A stretch of 64,000 nucleotides of DNA from Hirundichthys speculiger (GCA_018398805.1 JAGFBZ010000183.1:103501-167500); one strand, 5' to 3'; counted from the first letter of the stretch, positions 16,310-28,358 are shown. Notes: generated by a model not told the origin, from the sequence alone. Made by a program: numbers and translations.

Positions 16310-17545
16310 GGATGAGGACACCACTCAGGAGATCACGTAGGTAGGCATCCCCCTGCAGCGTAGACCTGTAGCAGCATGATGAGGCTGTGTTTCAGACCAG
16401 CCTGCTCTGGTCATCCCTATAACTGTAGCTATGACTATTAGCCCTAACACATTATAGTTTAGACTAACTATAGGCTTTACTTAACAGAAGTGTTTTCAGT
16501 TTAGTTTTAAAGGTGGAGGTGGTGTCAGCCTCCTCAACCCAGACTGGTAGCTGGTTCCATAGTAAAGGTGTCTGACAGCAGAAGGCCCATCCTCCAGATC
16601 TAGTTTTTGATATTCTAGGAACTACAAGTAAACCTGAACTTTGAGAGCAGAGAGCTCTATTAGAAGCATCGGGAGTTATCAGGTCTTGTAAATAACCAGG
16701 AGCATCAGGAGTTATCAGGTCTTGTAAATAACCAGGAGCATCAGGAGTTACCAGGTCTTGTAAATAACTAGGCGCATCAGGAGTTATCAGGTCTTGTAAA
16801 TAACCAGGAGCATCAGGAGTTATCAGGTCTTGTAAATAACCAGGAGCATCAGGAGTTACCAGGTCTTGTAAATAACCAGGAGCATCAGGAGTTACCAGGT
16901 CTTGTAAATAACCAGGAGCATCAGGAGTTATTAGGTCTTGTAAATAACCAGGAGCGAGGCTGTGAAGGGTCTTTATGTGCGAGAAGCAGAATTTTGAATT
17001 CGATTCAACATTTTACAGGAAGACGATGAAGGGAGGCTAACACAGGAGAGACGAGATGAGACGAGTCTCTGATGATTCCTGTCAGCATCACTGCTGCATT
17101 TAGGATCAGTTGGAAGGCTATTCAGCAAATTTTTCCAGACATCCTGCTAATAACGCATTACAATAATCCAGTCAAGAACTAACAAATGCATGGGAATTGT
17201 TTTTCAGCATCACGCTGGGAAAGGATGCTCCTGATCTTGGCGATATTATGGAGGTGAAAAAAGGCTGTCTTGCAAACCTGATTAATATGCTGCTTAAATG
17301 ATATATTCAGATCAAAACTGACTTAGAGGTTCCAGTTTTACTGGAGGCCAACATAAAATCAGCTAATCTGTTCCTCAGGTGTTTGGGACCAAAGACAATA
17401 ACCTCTGTTTTATCCGGATTTAAAAGCAAAAAGTTAAAGGACATCCAGGACTTAATGTCTTTAAGACATGCTTGAAATTTGGCCAACACTTCTGATTCCT
17501 CTGGTTTCATGGATTAGTACAGCTGTGGATCACGCACAAATTTGT
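16310..17545 (-). mobile_element. LINE (L2-like) RT C-terminal region and 3' UTR, minus strand
   Basis: The minus strand reads PQLY...SMKPEESEVL then KFQACLKDIKSWMSFNFLLL and NPDKTEVIVFGPKHLRNRL (17510-17330), a region following RT motif C in L2-like fish LINEs. The rest down to 16310 matches, from memory, the long conserved 3' part of the same repeat (phrases such as AGCTGGTTCCATAG and ACAATAATCCAGTC). A stop lies just upstream of the Met at 17510. It contains the 36-bp tandem array listed separately. Non-functional. Confidence 0.7.
16665..16952. repeat. 36-bp tandem repeat, 8 units
   Basis: Eight head-to-tail units of AGCATCAGGAGTTATCAGGT plus a 16-base remainder (CTTGTAAATAACCAGG) span exactly 288 bp with only scattered substitutions (TTATC/TTACC/TTATT). 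The array is embedded in the LINE 3' region, where ordinary copies carry a single unit as far as I recall. The period is a multiple of three. Confidence 0.95.
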
Positions 17546-19108
17546 TGGTGGCAAGCATTAAACGAACCCTCACGATCACCCGGATGACCCTGATCAGCCA
17601 ATAATACATGTCAGACATGGCGCAGGCGTGGCTATGATATTTAGAAAAAAGAATGTGCAGTCATTAGTTCACACCTTTTAATCCAGACAATCTTCTCTCT
17701 TTAACTCTGCACATATCCTGCAAGGCCACATTTCACAGTGCAGCAGATGTTTCCTGTGGTGCTGTGTGGGAGAATTTCATGTTTCTCTTGGAATATGCGC
17801 TGCAGATGGTGAGAGCAGAACAGGAAAAACAGAAAGGTGTGTTGATAGATAACACACTGAATCATGCCATCACGTAGAGAGGTGCATTTTTGAGCTGCCT
17901 GTCTGATCACATGTCTTTGCTACTTAACAAGGCATCCGACTCTCCTGACAGAGAACAGGACTATGAGTGAGGTTATCAAAATATGAGATAATTCTGACTC
18001 TTTATCCTAATGTGTGGCGAGACGTTGGGGCAGCATAGAGCTGACACAACTGGAGTTACATGGAAACCCAAAATACTTCAAACTAACTTGCTTGTCACTT
18101 GTTATAAAAGACATGACTTTCCTTCAAGGACAAAACAAAAATTAGATGAAGCACTTTCAACTTAATTTTTTCAATTATCTTGGAAGGGATTTGCTTTCAG
18201 ATTATGGTTACATTCAGGATACATCATTGATTGCAAATTCTCTTTTTTCCTGCATAAAAAAAAGCATGTAAACACGCCACATGAATTACAAATTTCCATA
18301 CAAAGAGCATATTTTTGAGGAGGTTCTCAAGTATCAAAGTGCAAAAAAGTGACATTGCCCAGATTAACTGGTAATATGAACTGAACGTATCACAGCAAGA
18401 CGAAAAAATATGGAAATCAGGTGTTTTCTTACAATATAAGATCTATTTGTAGATGACGTCACATTGCTTTTAGAGACAGTTTGATATTTTGTGAAATATC
18501 GCTATTTATTTTCACCCTTTTCACCACAAGTTCACACATATATCAACTGTGCAACTTTCACTCGGTTTCTGGTTGTTTTAAATGCTTTTTGTTTGTGTGT
18601 TTATTTGTACACATGACAACAATATTTTGTATTTCAATGATCTTACACTCCACAATGGCCTCTTGAACAGTTCATTTATCCCCTGAGTTAGTTTGTGGAG
18701 TTTCATGGGTATAAGCTGATTTCAGAAGCTTCATCTCTCCGTGACGTTAGAGCTCTCCTCTCCTATCATCCTAAAAAGCCCCTGTGGATCACAATCTGGC
18801 CTCGGTTTTCTTAAACTTCCTTTTTCTGAGATGCCCTCTCTTTCATCACCAAGCAGGATAAAGATTATGTCACCGTCATTTTTAACTGAAAGGTCTGATG
18901 AACTGAAATTCAGTTCTGTTATTGGGAGTAGAGGATGTGGTTTTTAATTTCCATTTTGCTTTGCCTTTTAAAGAATTTTGTATTCCACAAGGCTTTCAGA
19001 CAAAGTTCTTAATTTTTTTTCATTCTCTCTAGTCTGTTTGATTCATCCTTTCAACCAAATAGTATTTTTGATATTAGCCCCTCGTTAAAGCGTAGATTTG
19101 ATAACAAC

Positions 19109-19176
<68 letters not shown>
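19109..19176. repeat. (GATA)n microsatellite
   Basis: About 17 uninterrupted GATA units. Confidence 0.97.
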
Positions 19177-20088
19177 CGATCTGAAGGTTAACAGTTTGAT
19201 TCCCAGCTCTTTTATGTATTGAATTATCCTTGGACACTTTTCTTCCTATGAGTTTTCTCAGCTTGTGATTGGACAAACAAAGCCCTAATGTTCATAGCAT
19301 CCACACACAGACATACTGTATATAAGTAGTTTTGATTTTGCTTCAGTGTTTTTTTCCACCGTTGCTGCATTTAGCTGAGGTTCTCTGTATCTCTCAGAGC
19401 CTGAGTGATACAGTGCATTCAGAGGATCTCCAATGACACTAAAGGAAGAATTCTCCAAGCAGTTAATATTGACCAGTCTGACCAAAACAAATATTCATGA
19501 AGACATCCCTCTAACATATTCACTCAGCATATTCTCGATCTACTGCTTTGCCTTGCCTCGCAGCCTTCTCGTTTATTCCTACTTCCCCTTTTCAGAGTTC
19601 TTTTTTCCCAGCAGGCCCACTTCCAGTAAAACTAAGGCCTTTGAGATATTCTGTGTGCTGAACGGCTTCTTAAAGAATTCTTGGATGTTTACTTGCTTTT
19701 GTAACTATGTTTTGTCCTCGGGTTTTTTAGAATATCAGTCCAACTTGCATTAAACTTGAAGGTGTGGCATACTGCTTAAACAGTTACTGTAAGTGAGATA
19801 ATCTTCACTAAATATTATCATAGCTTACTTAGAAAGACCACAGATAACAGAGGATTGTTATGTTCAAAGTCAAAGACAAAATAATTGATAAGTGTTTGGG
19901 AGTATGAGGACATGAAAGGAGCTTTTGATTCTCATCTCTGACTGTGAAATGCAAAGCAGAGTGGGATCAAAACAAATGGTCTTTCTGGCTATTTATCAGA
20001 ACCTGACAGATGAAGTCACTCGCTGTTAAAGCTACATACTGCATATGAAAACTGGTACCTGCACTGATAGCAGCAGTGTGGGGGTTGT

Positions 20089-20146
20089 TGTGCATGCGCG
20101 CGCATGTGTGCGCACGCACGCACGTGCATGTGTGTGTGTGTGTGTG
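20089..20146. repeat. 58-bp perfect alternating pyrimidine-purine tract
   Basis: Every step alternates pyrimidine and purine, mixing CG, CA/TG and (TG)n. This composition is prone to left-handed Z-DNA (established knowledge). No gene is adjacent. Confidence 0.9.
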
Positions 20147-21290
20147 GTTAAAGATGTTGGGATAACATCGCTACATAGGGGAAGTGGCGAGGCTATCTGG
20201 TGAATTTGGTTTCCTGTTGTGGTTTTTCACTTCTGCTGCCGATGCTAAAGAAGTTTCGTGAGAACTCACAAGAACCAAAGTGAAACCAATACAACAACAA
20301 TGTGGGGATCAGCCACTTCTGAGGTTCCACCACGAGGCAAGTTTTACGACCAGGGCTATTTGTTCAATCAGATGTTAAAAAAAAAGATTTTTTTTTTAAG
20401 TTGTCAGAGAAATGAAAGAGGAGCTTGTCATCGGGGAAGCTGTCAGTCACACATTGAGAGCGTAACATACTGCTTTTTACAAGAAGTGAAAGTCAAGAAG
20501 AGTAGTGTACCCCTGATTCATAGTCATCCTTTATTATATGTTATTTTTTTTACCTGCAAAGTCACTGCAATCACAGCAATCAGGTAGATCTAGTAATCTA
20601 GAACAAGTTGATATGTAGATAACTGTAGTAGAGTTGATGTGATGTGACGGAAAAGTCAATCACACAAGTTAATATGTTAATAACTGGATTTTACACACGG
20701 CATTCACTCAATCTTGTTTTTTGTCTTAAGATGCTACAAATATGAGTTAGGCGGGATAGATGTTAAGATAGTGTTAGCTCATATTGTTTGTTCTTGTTTG
20801 TCCTTTTCGTCTGTCTTCCCAGTACACCCAGATAACAGTTCTGATAAATTATTCTTATCCATTACTCACAGATTACTTCAACGCAGCACTCATCCATTAT
20901 ACATCAACACCCACAGATTCTGGCTCAGTGACTAATGTGTTTATAAGAAGGTAGCGTTGCTGATGTTCTACACCCCGTCTGGGAGAGTAGGTAGGAGGCT
21001 CACGTGACTAACCGCTGCGTTGTATCACAGCTATTTTTGTAGATGTGATCCCACTATGTTTCTGACATTTCACATGTATCTGCTTAATACTTGGTGACCT
21101 TTCAGTCCCTGACAGTTATGTGTTAATAAAGAGCCAGTGTTTGCATGGATGGAGCATCTAACGCTCGCACAGAGGAAGCTCCCATTTTATGAGGCGAACG
21201 TTGACAAGGAGGAAAGCTCCTGCAGTGACAAGGATTATCAGAAATTGGAGGATGAAAAGCAGACAATGGCTCTTCCAGTTTATATAAATA

Positions 21291-21999
21291 TACAGTGATC
21301 CCTTAGTTTTCATGGTTAATGGGGATCGGCGCCCCGCCGCGACAATCAAAATCCTCGAACTGGAGCTGGAGCCCACCCCGAGCCTAAATAATGTGTTTAA
21401 AATATGTTTAAAAACCCCAAAGAAGTAGTGAGGCACTGCAGCGAAACAAGACAAAGGCTCAACTGTGGTCTTTCTGTTACCTTCACAGCCTCTGGTCTCT
21501 GAACTGTAGTAAAGAAACCGCTGCTATTGTGCTATTTTTGGCTCATAATTTGCAGCTAACACACTAACAACAACAAAACGAAAAGTCTGGTTTTCTCTCC
21601 ATGGAATGAGCACTTTATTCTGGCACTGCAGGAACTTGTAACATCACACAGGTTGTATTGTTGGGCTCCTGTCGGTTAACAGAGAATGTAAATCTATACA
21701 TGCTGGGCTGCTGTTGATGCTCACTACACTTTTCATCTAACCCCGTTTTCATTCTGCCATCCCACAACACACACTACATTACCCATAAGACCACATCACT
21801 ACCCATAAGGCCACCTTCTTAAAGGGGCCAGGCTGGCTCACAGCATTTCTTCACTGTGAGAGAACGCGGACAAAACATCCTGCGATGTTTCCGCGATTTT
21901 CTAATTTTTTTTAAAAATTATATTATATATTTCTGAAAAAAATCCGCGAAGCACTAAAACTGCGCTACTCAAACTGCGAAGTGGCAAGGGATCACTGTA
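21291..21999. mobile_element. Non-autonomous TIR transposon (TA target, mariner/pogo-type MITE)
   Basis: The left end TACAGTGATCCCTTAG and the right end GGCAAGGGATCACTGTA are inverted and each abuts a TA dinucleotide, consistent with a TA target-site duplication. Internal text such as TTAATGGGGATCGGCGCCCC and AAATCCGCGAAGCAC is typical of a common vertebrate TA-target MITE. It contains no transposase. Confidence 0.7.
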
Positions 22000-22260
22000 T
22001 GTGTCCCTGGATGTGTGTGTATGAGGAAAGAATTGCCTTAAGTGGGACATATGAAAAAATAATTCATTTGATGAGATCTTATATTTGATTGTCAGAATTG
22101 AAGACTAAACCAAAATCTCAGACACAACATGAACCTGTCACTTTGACGGTGGTCGCCTTAATTTGAAATGAATTCAGATTTACAGGATATTTGATGTTGC
22201 TCAGAGCAGAGAAAAAATCTTCAGCTTCTCTGTATTTATGTCTACTTAACCTCGTAGATA

Positions 22261-22837
22261 GATGGGTTTCCATTAGTAGCAGGAGTCCAGGGCAAAACTT
22301 AGGATGTTGTTCTTGTAACAGGGTCATCCTGCTCCACAATGTCTCCATTCCATAGCCAGTTACTCCATTACCCTGATAGGATCCGCTGACCTGGCAAACC
22401 AACCCTCCATGGCACTTGGTGGTGATAATCCACTTTTTTTCACTGATTGTCAACCACCAATAAAAGAAAAGAAAAAGGAAGACAAAGAGGGAAGAAGAAG
22501 AAGAGACAAAAATAACAAGACGAACAAAGAAGGAGCAGGATGATTGCAGCGTTCCCGTTTGTTGTGTTTGCATACATGGTGATGGTGCCAATAAATGAGG
22601 GGAGAAGACTCAAACTCTAAGCTACATGGAGAAGGCTAAGCACCGTCACCTCCTGAATGTGGCATATCTATTAGCACTGGGTCAACATCATGCCCTGAAG
22701 GCTGAAGCAAGTACAAGGACTTCCCAGGACTCTGTACAGGTTCTTGAAAATTCTTGCTGTGGGGCTATTACTGACAATGGAGACTTGTGCCAAAGGCATT
22801 AAACTACCTGAGACCCCTGCTAATAGAAACCCACCTC
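22261..22837. mobile_element. TIR element with about 28-bp imperfect ends, unclassified
   Basis: GATGGGTTTCCATTAGTAGC at the left and the reverse complement of the right end (GAGGTGGGTTTCTATTAGCA) form imperfect terminal inverted repeats. No clear target duplication was found. The inside holds a (GAA)-rich stretch and no recognisable transposase. It could be a PIF/Harbinger-like or other MITE. Confidence 0.5.
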
Positions 22838-22990
22838 ATGTTGCATTTGTTGTTCCTTGAAAGTGGGAGTGGGAGTAACACTGAGTAGAAACAAAGACAC
22901 AGTAGAGGAGGTGGTGGAAGAGAGTAGAGTTGGTGAACAGAACACTAAAGACGTGGTCGAAAAGGGAAATGTATCTCTGTGATATATGGA

Positions 22991-23165
22991 CAGGGGCGCC
23001 GCTAGGGATTTTGGGCCCCATGAAAAGAATCTTTACCGGGCCCCCCAACACAGCGGCGAAATTTGTTGATGCTATTTTTGATCATCATTAGGGGCCTCTC
23101 TGGGCCCCCCTCAATCATGGGCCCCTATAATCCGTATCCTTTACCCCCCCTTTTCGGCGCCCCAG
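22991..23165. mobile_element. hAT-type MITE, 175 bp
   Basis: TIRs CAGGGGCGCCG and CGGCGCCCCAG bound the element, and the 8-bp direct repeat TATATGGA lies on both sides (22983-22990 and 23166-23173). The 8-bp duplication marks hAT transposition. Too short to code. Confidence 0.9.
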
Positions 23166-23173
23166 TATATGGA

Positions 23174-24181
23174 CCAAACATATCATGGACATTTGATCAA
23201 TACCTCAAGACATTCTGTCAATCGGTAAAAAAAGACCATAATATCCCTCCTTTTTTTTCACAAGTTGACAAAAGTTCAAAAGTTCTTCTGAATAGGGATG
23301 CTTATTTTACACACCTTCCACAAGTTGATGTAAAAAAAAAAAAAAATCATAAATGAAACACTGAAATTTACATCAAGCAATGATTACTTTACCATTAATA
23401 TGAAAAAATATGCTCATTACCTCCATATTGTTTGGGTTATATTATCTTTTCCTTCTTTCTTTTTTTCAGAGTTGATTAAATGAATGAAAAAGGCCTCATT
23501 TTAGATAGAGGGATTGATGGATGTGGCAGTGCTGTGTGAAATTCAGCACCTGCCAGTGAAAGCTTAATTGTTGGAGAATGACTGGAACAACAGAAAATAC
23601 GCACTTGTGCCTTTCTGCTGTGGTTGTAAAAATGTGGATGCCTCTGAGAGGTTCTGGTCTCTTTGGAGCTTAATGAAAATGTATGTATGATACTTGTAAA
23701 AACACATGGATACTTTGTACTATGTCATTAAGACTGAATTCAGAAAAAAAGCAAGCAGGGAATGATTATGTGTCACTTCTAAAATGGTTATTCTGAACCC
23801 AAGAAAGACCATAAAAACATTGTTTTATGGCTTTTTATAAAAACTAGAGCTTATTACAATGTAATATTTGTCATTAAGTCTACAGTTATGAAACATCATA
23901 CATCTGTACAATTTCAGACTGCCTAAACCATCAGTTTATTACATAATAACATCAATGTGTAAAATAACTAAATAAAATTTGAACAAACTTTCAACACTTT
24001 TATCTGTGAAAAGTTAGTTAAAGATAATAAACAACAACATACAATTGCAATGTATATCTGAATAATTCTTTATATTCACATACCTTTTAAAAGACATTTG
24101 TTTTTAAGATAATAAACAAAATTCATGTTGGAATTAGTCGTTTGGAGGCTCAAATTAAAAATGATTCCTAATTAACATAAG
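23174..24181. other. AT-rich upstream DNA of afdn
   Basis: No gene, repeat or transposon end recognised. Strongly AT-rich until about 24180, where base composition changes abruptly to G+C-rich. Confidence 0.5.
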
Positions 24182-24536
24182 ATGACGTAATCGTACTGAC
24201 TACCCTACGTGCCTGCGCTGCTCACCCTGCACACGTTCACGAGAGCAACGTCATGATTTACGTTCGATGGACTCCAAAGAGTTAACATTTCTGCGCGTTC
24301 TCAGATATGTCGCGGGAACGCGCAGAGGTGCACTGCGAACGCGAACAGAAGCAGAGGAGACAGCAGGTTGGTTGGAGAGCTGAGGGACGGACCGCACAAA
24401 GTACCGTCAGGAAAAACAAAACAAGTCGAACCTTTGGTTTCTGTAGCGGGGATTTATTCCCCTTTTGGACTAACGTTACAGTGAAGTTGTATCCATCGGT
24501 ACAGACGCGGGGAAAGAGCCTGAAAAACTGTCCACA
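24182..24536 (+). promoter_or_regulatory. afdn: Probable afdn promoter and 5' leader
   Basis: G+C content and CpG density rise sharply here compared with flanks. TGACGTAA (24183-24190) and ACGTCATG (24248-24255) are CRE/ATF-like sites in opposite orientation about 60 bp apart. No TATA box is evident, as expected for a broadly expressed CpG-type promoter. The leader probably starts near 24290-24320 and contains one upstream ATG (24307). Transcript start is inferred only. Confidence 0.45.
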
Positions 24537-24638
24537 ATGTCGGGGAGCAGGGAGGAGGAGAGGAGGAAACTGGCCGACATCATCAACCACTGGAACGCCA
24601 ACCGGCTCGACCTGTTCGAGATCAGCCGGCCCACGGAG
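24537..24638 (+). CDS. afdn: Afadin, first coding exon
   Basis: Afadin is a cytoplasmic scaffold that links nectins to F-actin at adherens junctions and binds Ras/Rap GTPases. This exon encodes 34 residues, beginning MSGSREEERRKLADII and containing HWNANRLDLFEIS before PTE. I recognise this as the highly conserved N-terminus of vertebrate afadin, just ahead of the first Ras-associating domain. The exon ends in phase 0 at ...ACGGAG|GTAGGAGAAC, a good splice donor, and vertebrate afadin continues there with the next exon. The start sits in CACAATG, an acceptable Kozak context, and codons are G/C-ending, unlike the AT-rich surroundings. The next exon was not found to 64000, so intron 1 exceeds 39 kb. 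Fish often keep two afadin paralogues; which one this is cannot be told from 34 residues. Confidence 0.85.
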
Positions 24639-26717
24639 GTAGGAGAACTGAATAGTGTGGCAGGGGAGGCCGTGGACCTGCAGGGCCTCTACGGGATTAA
24701 ATAAAGATGCCACTGGCAGTTACTTGGGTCTGTAACGGTGAAGGTCCGGCTGTTTTGTGGGCAGCGTGGTGACTCGGTGGTGTTTCCCCGTTGAATGCCA
24801 AACTCAATTGAAAAAAAAAAAAAAGAAAAGGAAACGTGTGATTCACTATGTGGTAGTATATACACATTGTTTACCATGGGATCTTCAGTGTTAGCTTAGT
24901 CTTTGTTTTGTCATGCTGACTAACCATTAACCAAATTAATTAATTGTCCGCAAGTCAACATCGTGTGGCTTTTATGAACAGAAACATACTACACTGCCGT
25001 AGCTAGCTGCTAGCTGCCACCCACAACTATGGATTCAAGTAGCTGAAAGTGATCATTCTTAAAGTTGACAGTTTTTCCTTCTGTGCATTATGGATATTCC
25101 TGATTTTGGGTAAATGCAGGTGCGTTGGTTTTTTTATGTTATGCATTGCTAAATATACGTGAGAAAAGAAAGTAGGCATTGATTTGCCAGATTTTTAAAT
25201 GGCTAACCAGTTAGCAAGATCGTTATTGTGTTAAACTGGAGAAACGCAGTCGTGTAGAAAATGTTGTCCGCATAACACACATCGTTCGGACACAAATGAG
25301 AAGTGAAACTTGTATTACATCCATCTCGGGCAGTGTTAGCTGTCTGTATTGCCTGTAGCGAGCATGCATCAGGGAACGCAATGGCTGACAAACCCACTAA
25401 CACGTTCACGTTATCTAGTACGTCGGACAAACAGATAAACGCTTAAAGTATTAGCAGCTAGCTGTGTGTAAGCGCTTACACCTGAGTTGGTACTCAAAAC
25501 ACGAATTAGACTTCCCCACAGACCCAAACACCCCCTGTCAGTGCAGTAACTATGTCATGTCGCCCTGCATTGTCCCTAACAGCACGCAAGCTAGCTTGAT
25601 GCGAGCTGCTTGTTTGGCCAGCTGTAACTGGACCTCTTTGTAAAAATATTGAATATTAGTGTTGTTATAAAATCGTCTTTTCGGATATTGGCTTTTGTCT
25701 ATTTATTAATGACTCGGCGGGATAATAAAGTCCTTGTGGCGGGCAGCTAGGTGGCTTGCTGAAAGTCCAAATGTGGCTGTTACATCCCCGTAACTAAGTG
25801 GTTTTGATTTAAAGCTGTGATTGTATTAGCAGCAGTTTTTAGGCGGGCGGCCCACCCCCCATCTTGGATAAGGGTGTAAGGGGGTCACAGGATCCCCCCT
25901 TCTCTTCTTGAGCCGATTAATTTATCAGACTCGAAGCTGGCCAGCCTTTACCAGAGTTGTGCACAGCTCACGCACAACCATATCTATTCTGTGAAGAATG
26001 ATTAACCCTCTGCACAAGTTCTCAACACTATAATTCTCTGAAGGTGCAAGGGGCATTGCCTCAGGGTTGATGCTCCAGCATGCTCAGCCTAGCCAATAAA
26101 ACATGATTAAATGTAAGTGGATGCATGACCGTCCTTGCAGGCCACACCCTGCTGTCCATATGTCATCCAGCAGAGCCCCCAAGTGTTCTTCAAGTTGTCT
26201 GCACTGCTCTTGAGTGGAGCTGTACATTAAATGTGCCACACTAAGCAAATTTACAGCTTAATCTGTGATTGACATCCATTTTAGATTTGATTTATTGCAC
26301 ATAGTGAAAAATGTCTTGATTATTGAATGTTTAATTTCTGAATTTGACTCCAAGCTGCCTCTGAGAGCAGTGAGATCATTCGTGTGATCAGATTAGCTAT
26401 GGTTGGCTGATTAGTCTGGACCAAAGGTTCTCAAACTTTTTAATCTTGCAAACCCAAACTGAATAGGTCCTGCTGTTGGATTTATTGTGGGCTCATTATA
26501 ACCTAATAGGTACTTCTATCACATGGGGACATACAGTAGGAAGAAATGTGGAGCTTATCTCTACAGATTGACCTAAACACAGCAATGTGAAATATGTGGC
26601 ACACTGCAGCAGTTTCCCCCCGCCTATGTAATTTAGATTAAAAAAAAAAAGACTGTGGACAAGTTTAGGCTGTTTTACTTTTTTGTGTTCAAGCTTTCCA
26701 GGCTCATCCATCTCTGT
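24639..26717 (+). other. Start of afdn intron 1, few recognisable elements
   Basis: Begins with the splice donor GTAGGA. G+C content falls off over about 1.3 kb. No open frame with family motifs. A hAT-like terminus (AAAGGTTCTCAAACTTTTTAAT, near 26424) has no partner end. The rest of the window to 64000 is read as the same intron. Confidence 0.6.
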
Positions 26718-26882
26718 TCTGTTACTAGGGCTGGGCCAAAAAAATCGATTTTTATATTAATCGCGATTTTTTTTCTTGGGATTTTAAAAAATCGATTCTC
26801 ATACATGAATCGATTTTTGGCTCCGTGGAAATACTCCGCTCGCTGTCTCTTTTGTCATCTACACTTCCGGAAATAGAAGCAC

Positions 26883-27152
26883 GTGTGTTACCATAGTAAC
26901 CAGAATATCGGCAAATTCACGCGAGAAATGGCAGAGTGCAGCGAGCAGAGTACTTTCACAGAGTCTGAACTCTTTCCCACACCGCCCCACTTCAAATCAA
27001 ACGTATGGACTTTATTTGGTTTTTATAAAAAGCACGAGGCAGGAGAGCTCGATATGAGGAAAGCCATATGTAAGCGTTGTCGCAGTCAAATCTCTTACTG
27101 TGGTAACACCACGAACATGACGGCGCACATCCGTCGCCACTGTGCTCTCTGA
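26883..27152 (+). pseudogene. BED zinc finger fragment of hAT-1 transposase
   Basis: An 89-codon frame contains VWTLFGFYKKHEAGELDMRK then ICKRCRSQI and NTTNMTAHIRRHC: aromatic start, CxxC, and H...H/C in the right order for a BED finger. It then stops at TGA. Copy B of the same element (29688) keeps the upstream part (ECSELSTFTEPELFPPP) but has lost the finger. As no catalytic domain follows, this is a remnant DNA-binding exon, although the frame itself is uninterrupted. Confidence 0.75.
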
Positions 27153-27784
27153 CAGGCTGGGTCCGCGTTTACTCCAGAGTGGTAAAGATACTGGCGGTGG
27201 CAGCTAATGTCAGGACTCAGGGCAGTTTAATTAATTATTCATTAACGTGGCGTGTTTGTCATGAAACAATCATGTTGCCGTAGCGTGTTATTAGCGGTTT
27301 GTTTACCGGCAGCTGTAAAGCACAACGGATCGCCAACATGACAACGCTGGATGAGAGAACATATTCACGACACGTCCTGACCGGTGTAGGCTATTAGCGT
27401 TAGCAGTTGCTACCAATAGCATCTGTATCCAAAAAGAAAATAACGACGTGGATTTATCATCGTTATCAGCCTATGGAGCAACTGAGCCGGGTAGAAGACA
27501 ACTTTAGGTAAGAAAATCAAGTTTTATTCAACGCTAGACAACTTTTAAAATTAGCAATTATAGGCTGTATTATTATTGTCTCGGTTCTATTCGGGTAACT
27601 CGGTTCAGTTCTTGGTTGGAAACTAAAGACTCGGGTCGGGTCGTTTACGGGTCCAAAAATTGCGGGTCCATTCAGGTTTGGACTCCCGAACTTATGATAA
27701 TAGGTCGGGTCGGTTTCGGGTCGAATTTTCACGCCTCCATTCGGAGTCGGGTCCATGAAAGTGGACCCGTGAAGACGTCTAAAC

Positions 27785-28009
27785 CAGAGGTCTTCAACAC
27801 TGGTCCTCGAGGAACCCTATCCAGCAGGTTTTAGAGGTTTCCCAGCTTCAACACACCTGATTTTAATTAATGGTCGTTATCAGGTTGTCCTCAAAGTCTG
27901 CACAAGTCTGTTGATGACACAGCCACTTGTATCATGGTGTGAAGAAGAAGAGGAAACATCTAAAACCTGCTGGACAGGGTGCCTGGAGGACCAGGGTTGA
28001 AGACCTCTG
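27785..28009. mobile_element. hAT MITE nested in hAT-1 copy A, 225 bp
   Basis: Perfect 14-bp TIRs CAGAGGTCTTCAAC and GTTGAAGACCTCTG. Flanks are GTCTAAAC (27777-27784) and CTCTAAAC (28010-28017). Copy B carries the uninterrupted site CTCTAAAC at about 31039-31046, so the left flank has acquired one substitution. A diverged relative is at 53312-53803. Confidence 0.95.
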
Positions 28010-28358
28010 CTCTAAACTACAGAAATTGCGCATTTTCTTTTTAAATATTAAAACTTAGTTCATCTTTAAATTTTTATTATTATTTCATACTTAAAATAAT
28101 ATAATAATAATAAGAAGAATATATTATTATAATATTATATATAATAATCAATAATTACATATAATAAATATAATATTTAATATTATTATTATATGATTTT
28201 TATATTTCAATAATTGAAATATAAAAATCGCAATACTTGGTAAAATAGAAATGCAATACTTGTTTAATCAGAATCGCAATATAAATCGAATCGGGACCCA
28301 AAAATCGTAGGAGAATCGAATCGGCACAAAAGTGTATCGGCCCAGCCCTATCTGTTAC

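Larger units (their letters stand above)
17546..21290. other. Intergenic stretch, no recognisable gene
   Basis: AT-rich DNA with no recognisable protein families. Only the (GATA)n array at 19109-19176 and the alternating purine-pyrimidine tract at 20089-20146 stand out. Confidence 0.5.
26726..28350 (+). mobile_element. hAT-1 family transposon, copy A (BED-finger bearing)
   Basis: The ends are TAGGGCTGGGCC and GGCCCAGCCCTA. Flanking 8-bp repeats TCTGTTAC (26718-26725 and 28351-28358) are perfect. Subterminal regions are rich in ATCGATTTTT/AATCG motifs. Inside are a BED-finger exon near the left end, a TTTAG|GTAAGA splice-donor-like site near 27505, a CGGGT-rich block (27590-27760) and a nested MITE (27785-28009). 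The catalytic transposase body is missing, so it is non-autonomous. Confidence 0.9.

Noticed and set aside
16665..16952. 36-bp repeats as a CRISPR-like array
   Set aside because: Units are contiguous without unique spacers, in a LINE of a vertebrate genome.
20258..20587. 109-codon frame
   Set aside because: Lysine/phenylalanine runs from poly-A and poly-T, no known domain.
22118..22591. 157-codon minus-strand frame
   Set aside because: Overlaps the end of a TIR element and a low-complexity (GAA)n stretch (hydrophobic FVSSSSSLFVFLFLFF); no recognisable domain.
24282..24713. 143-codon open frame antisense to afdn exon 1
   Set aside because: It lies in CpG-rich sequence opposite a recognised exon, has no family motifs and reads as a shadow of GC-rich DNA.
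26424..26450. hAT-like terminus GGTTCTCAAACTTTTTAAT
   Set aside because: No opposite terminus or target duplication nearby, so no element could be delimited.
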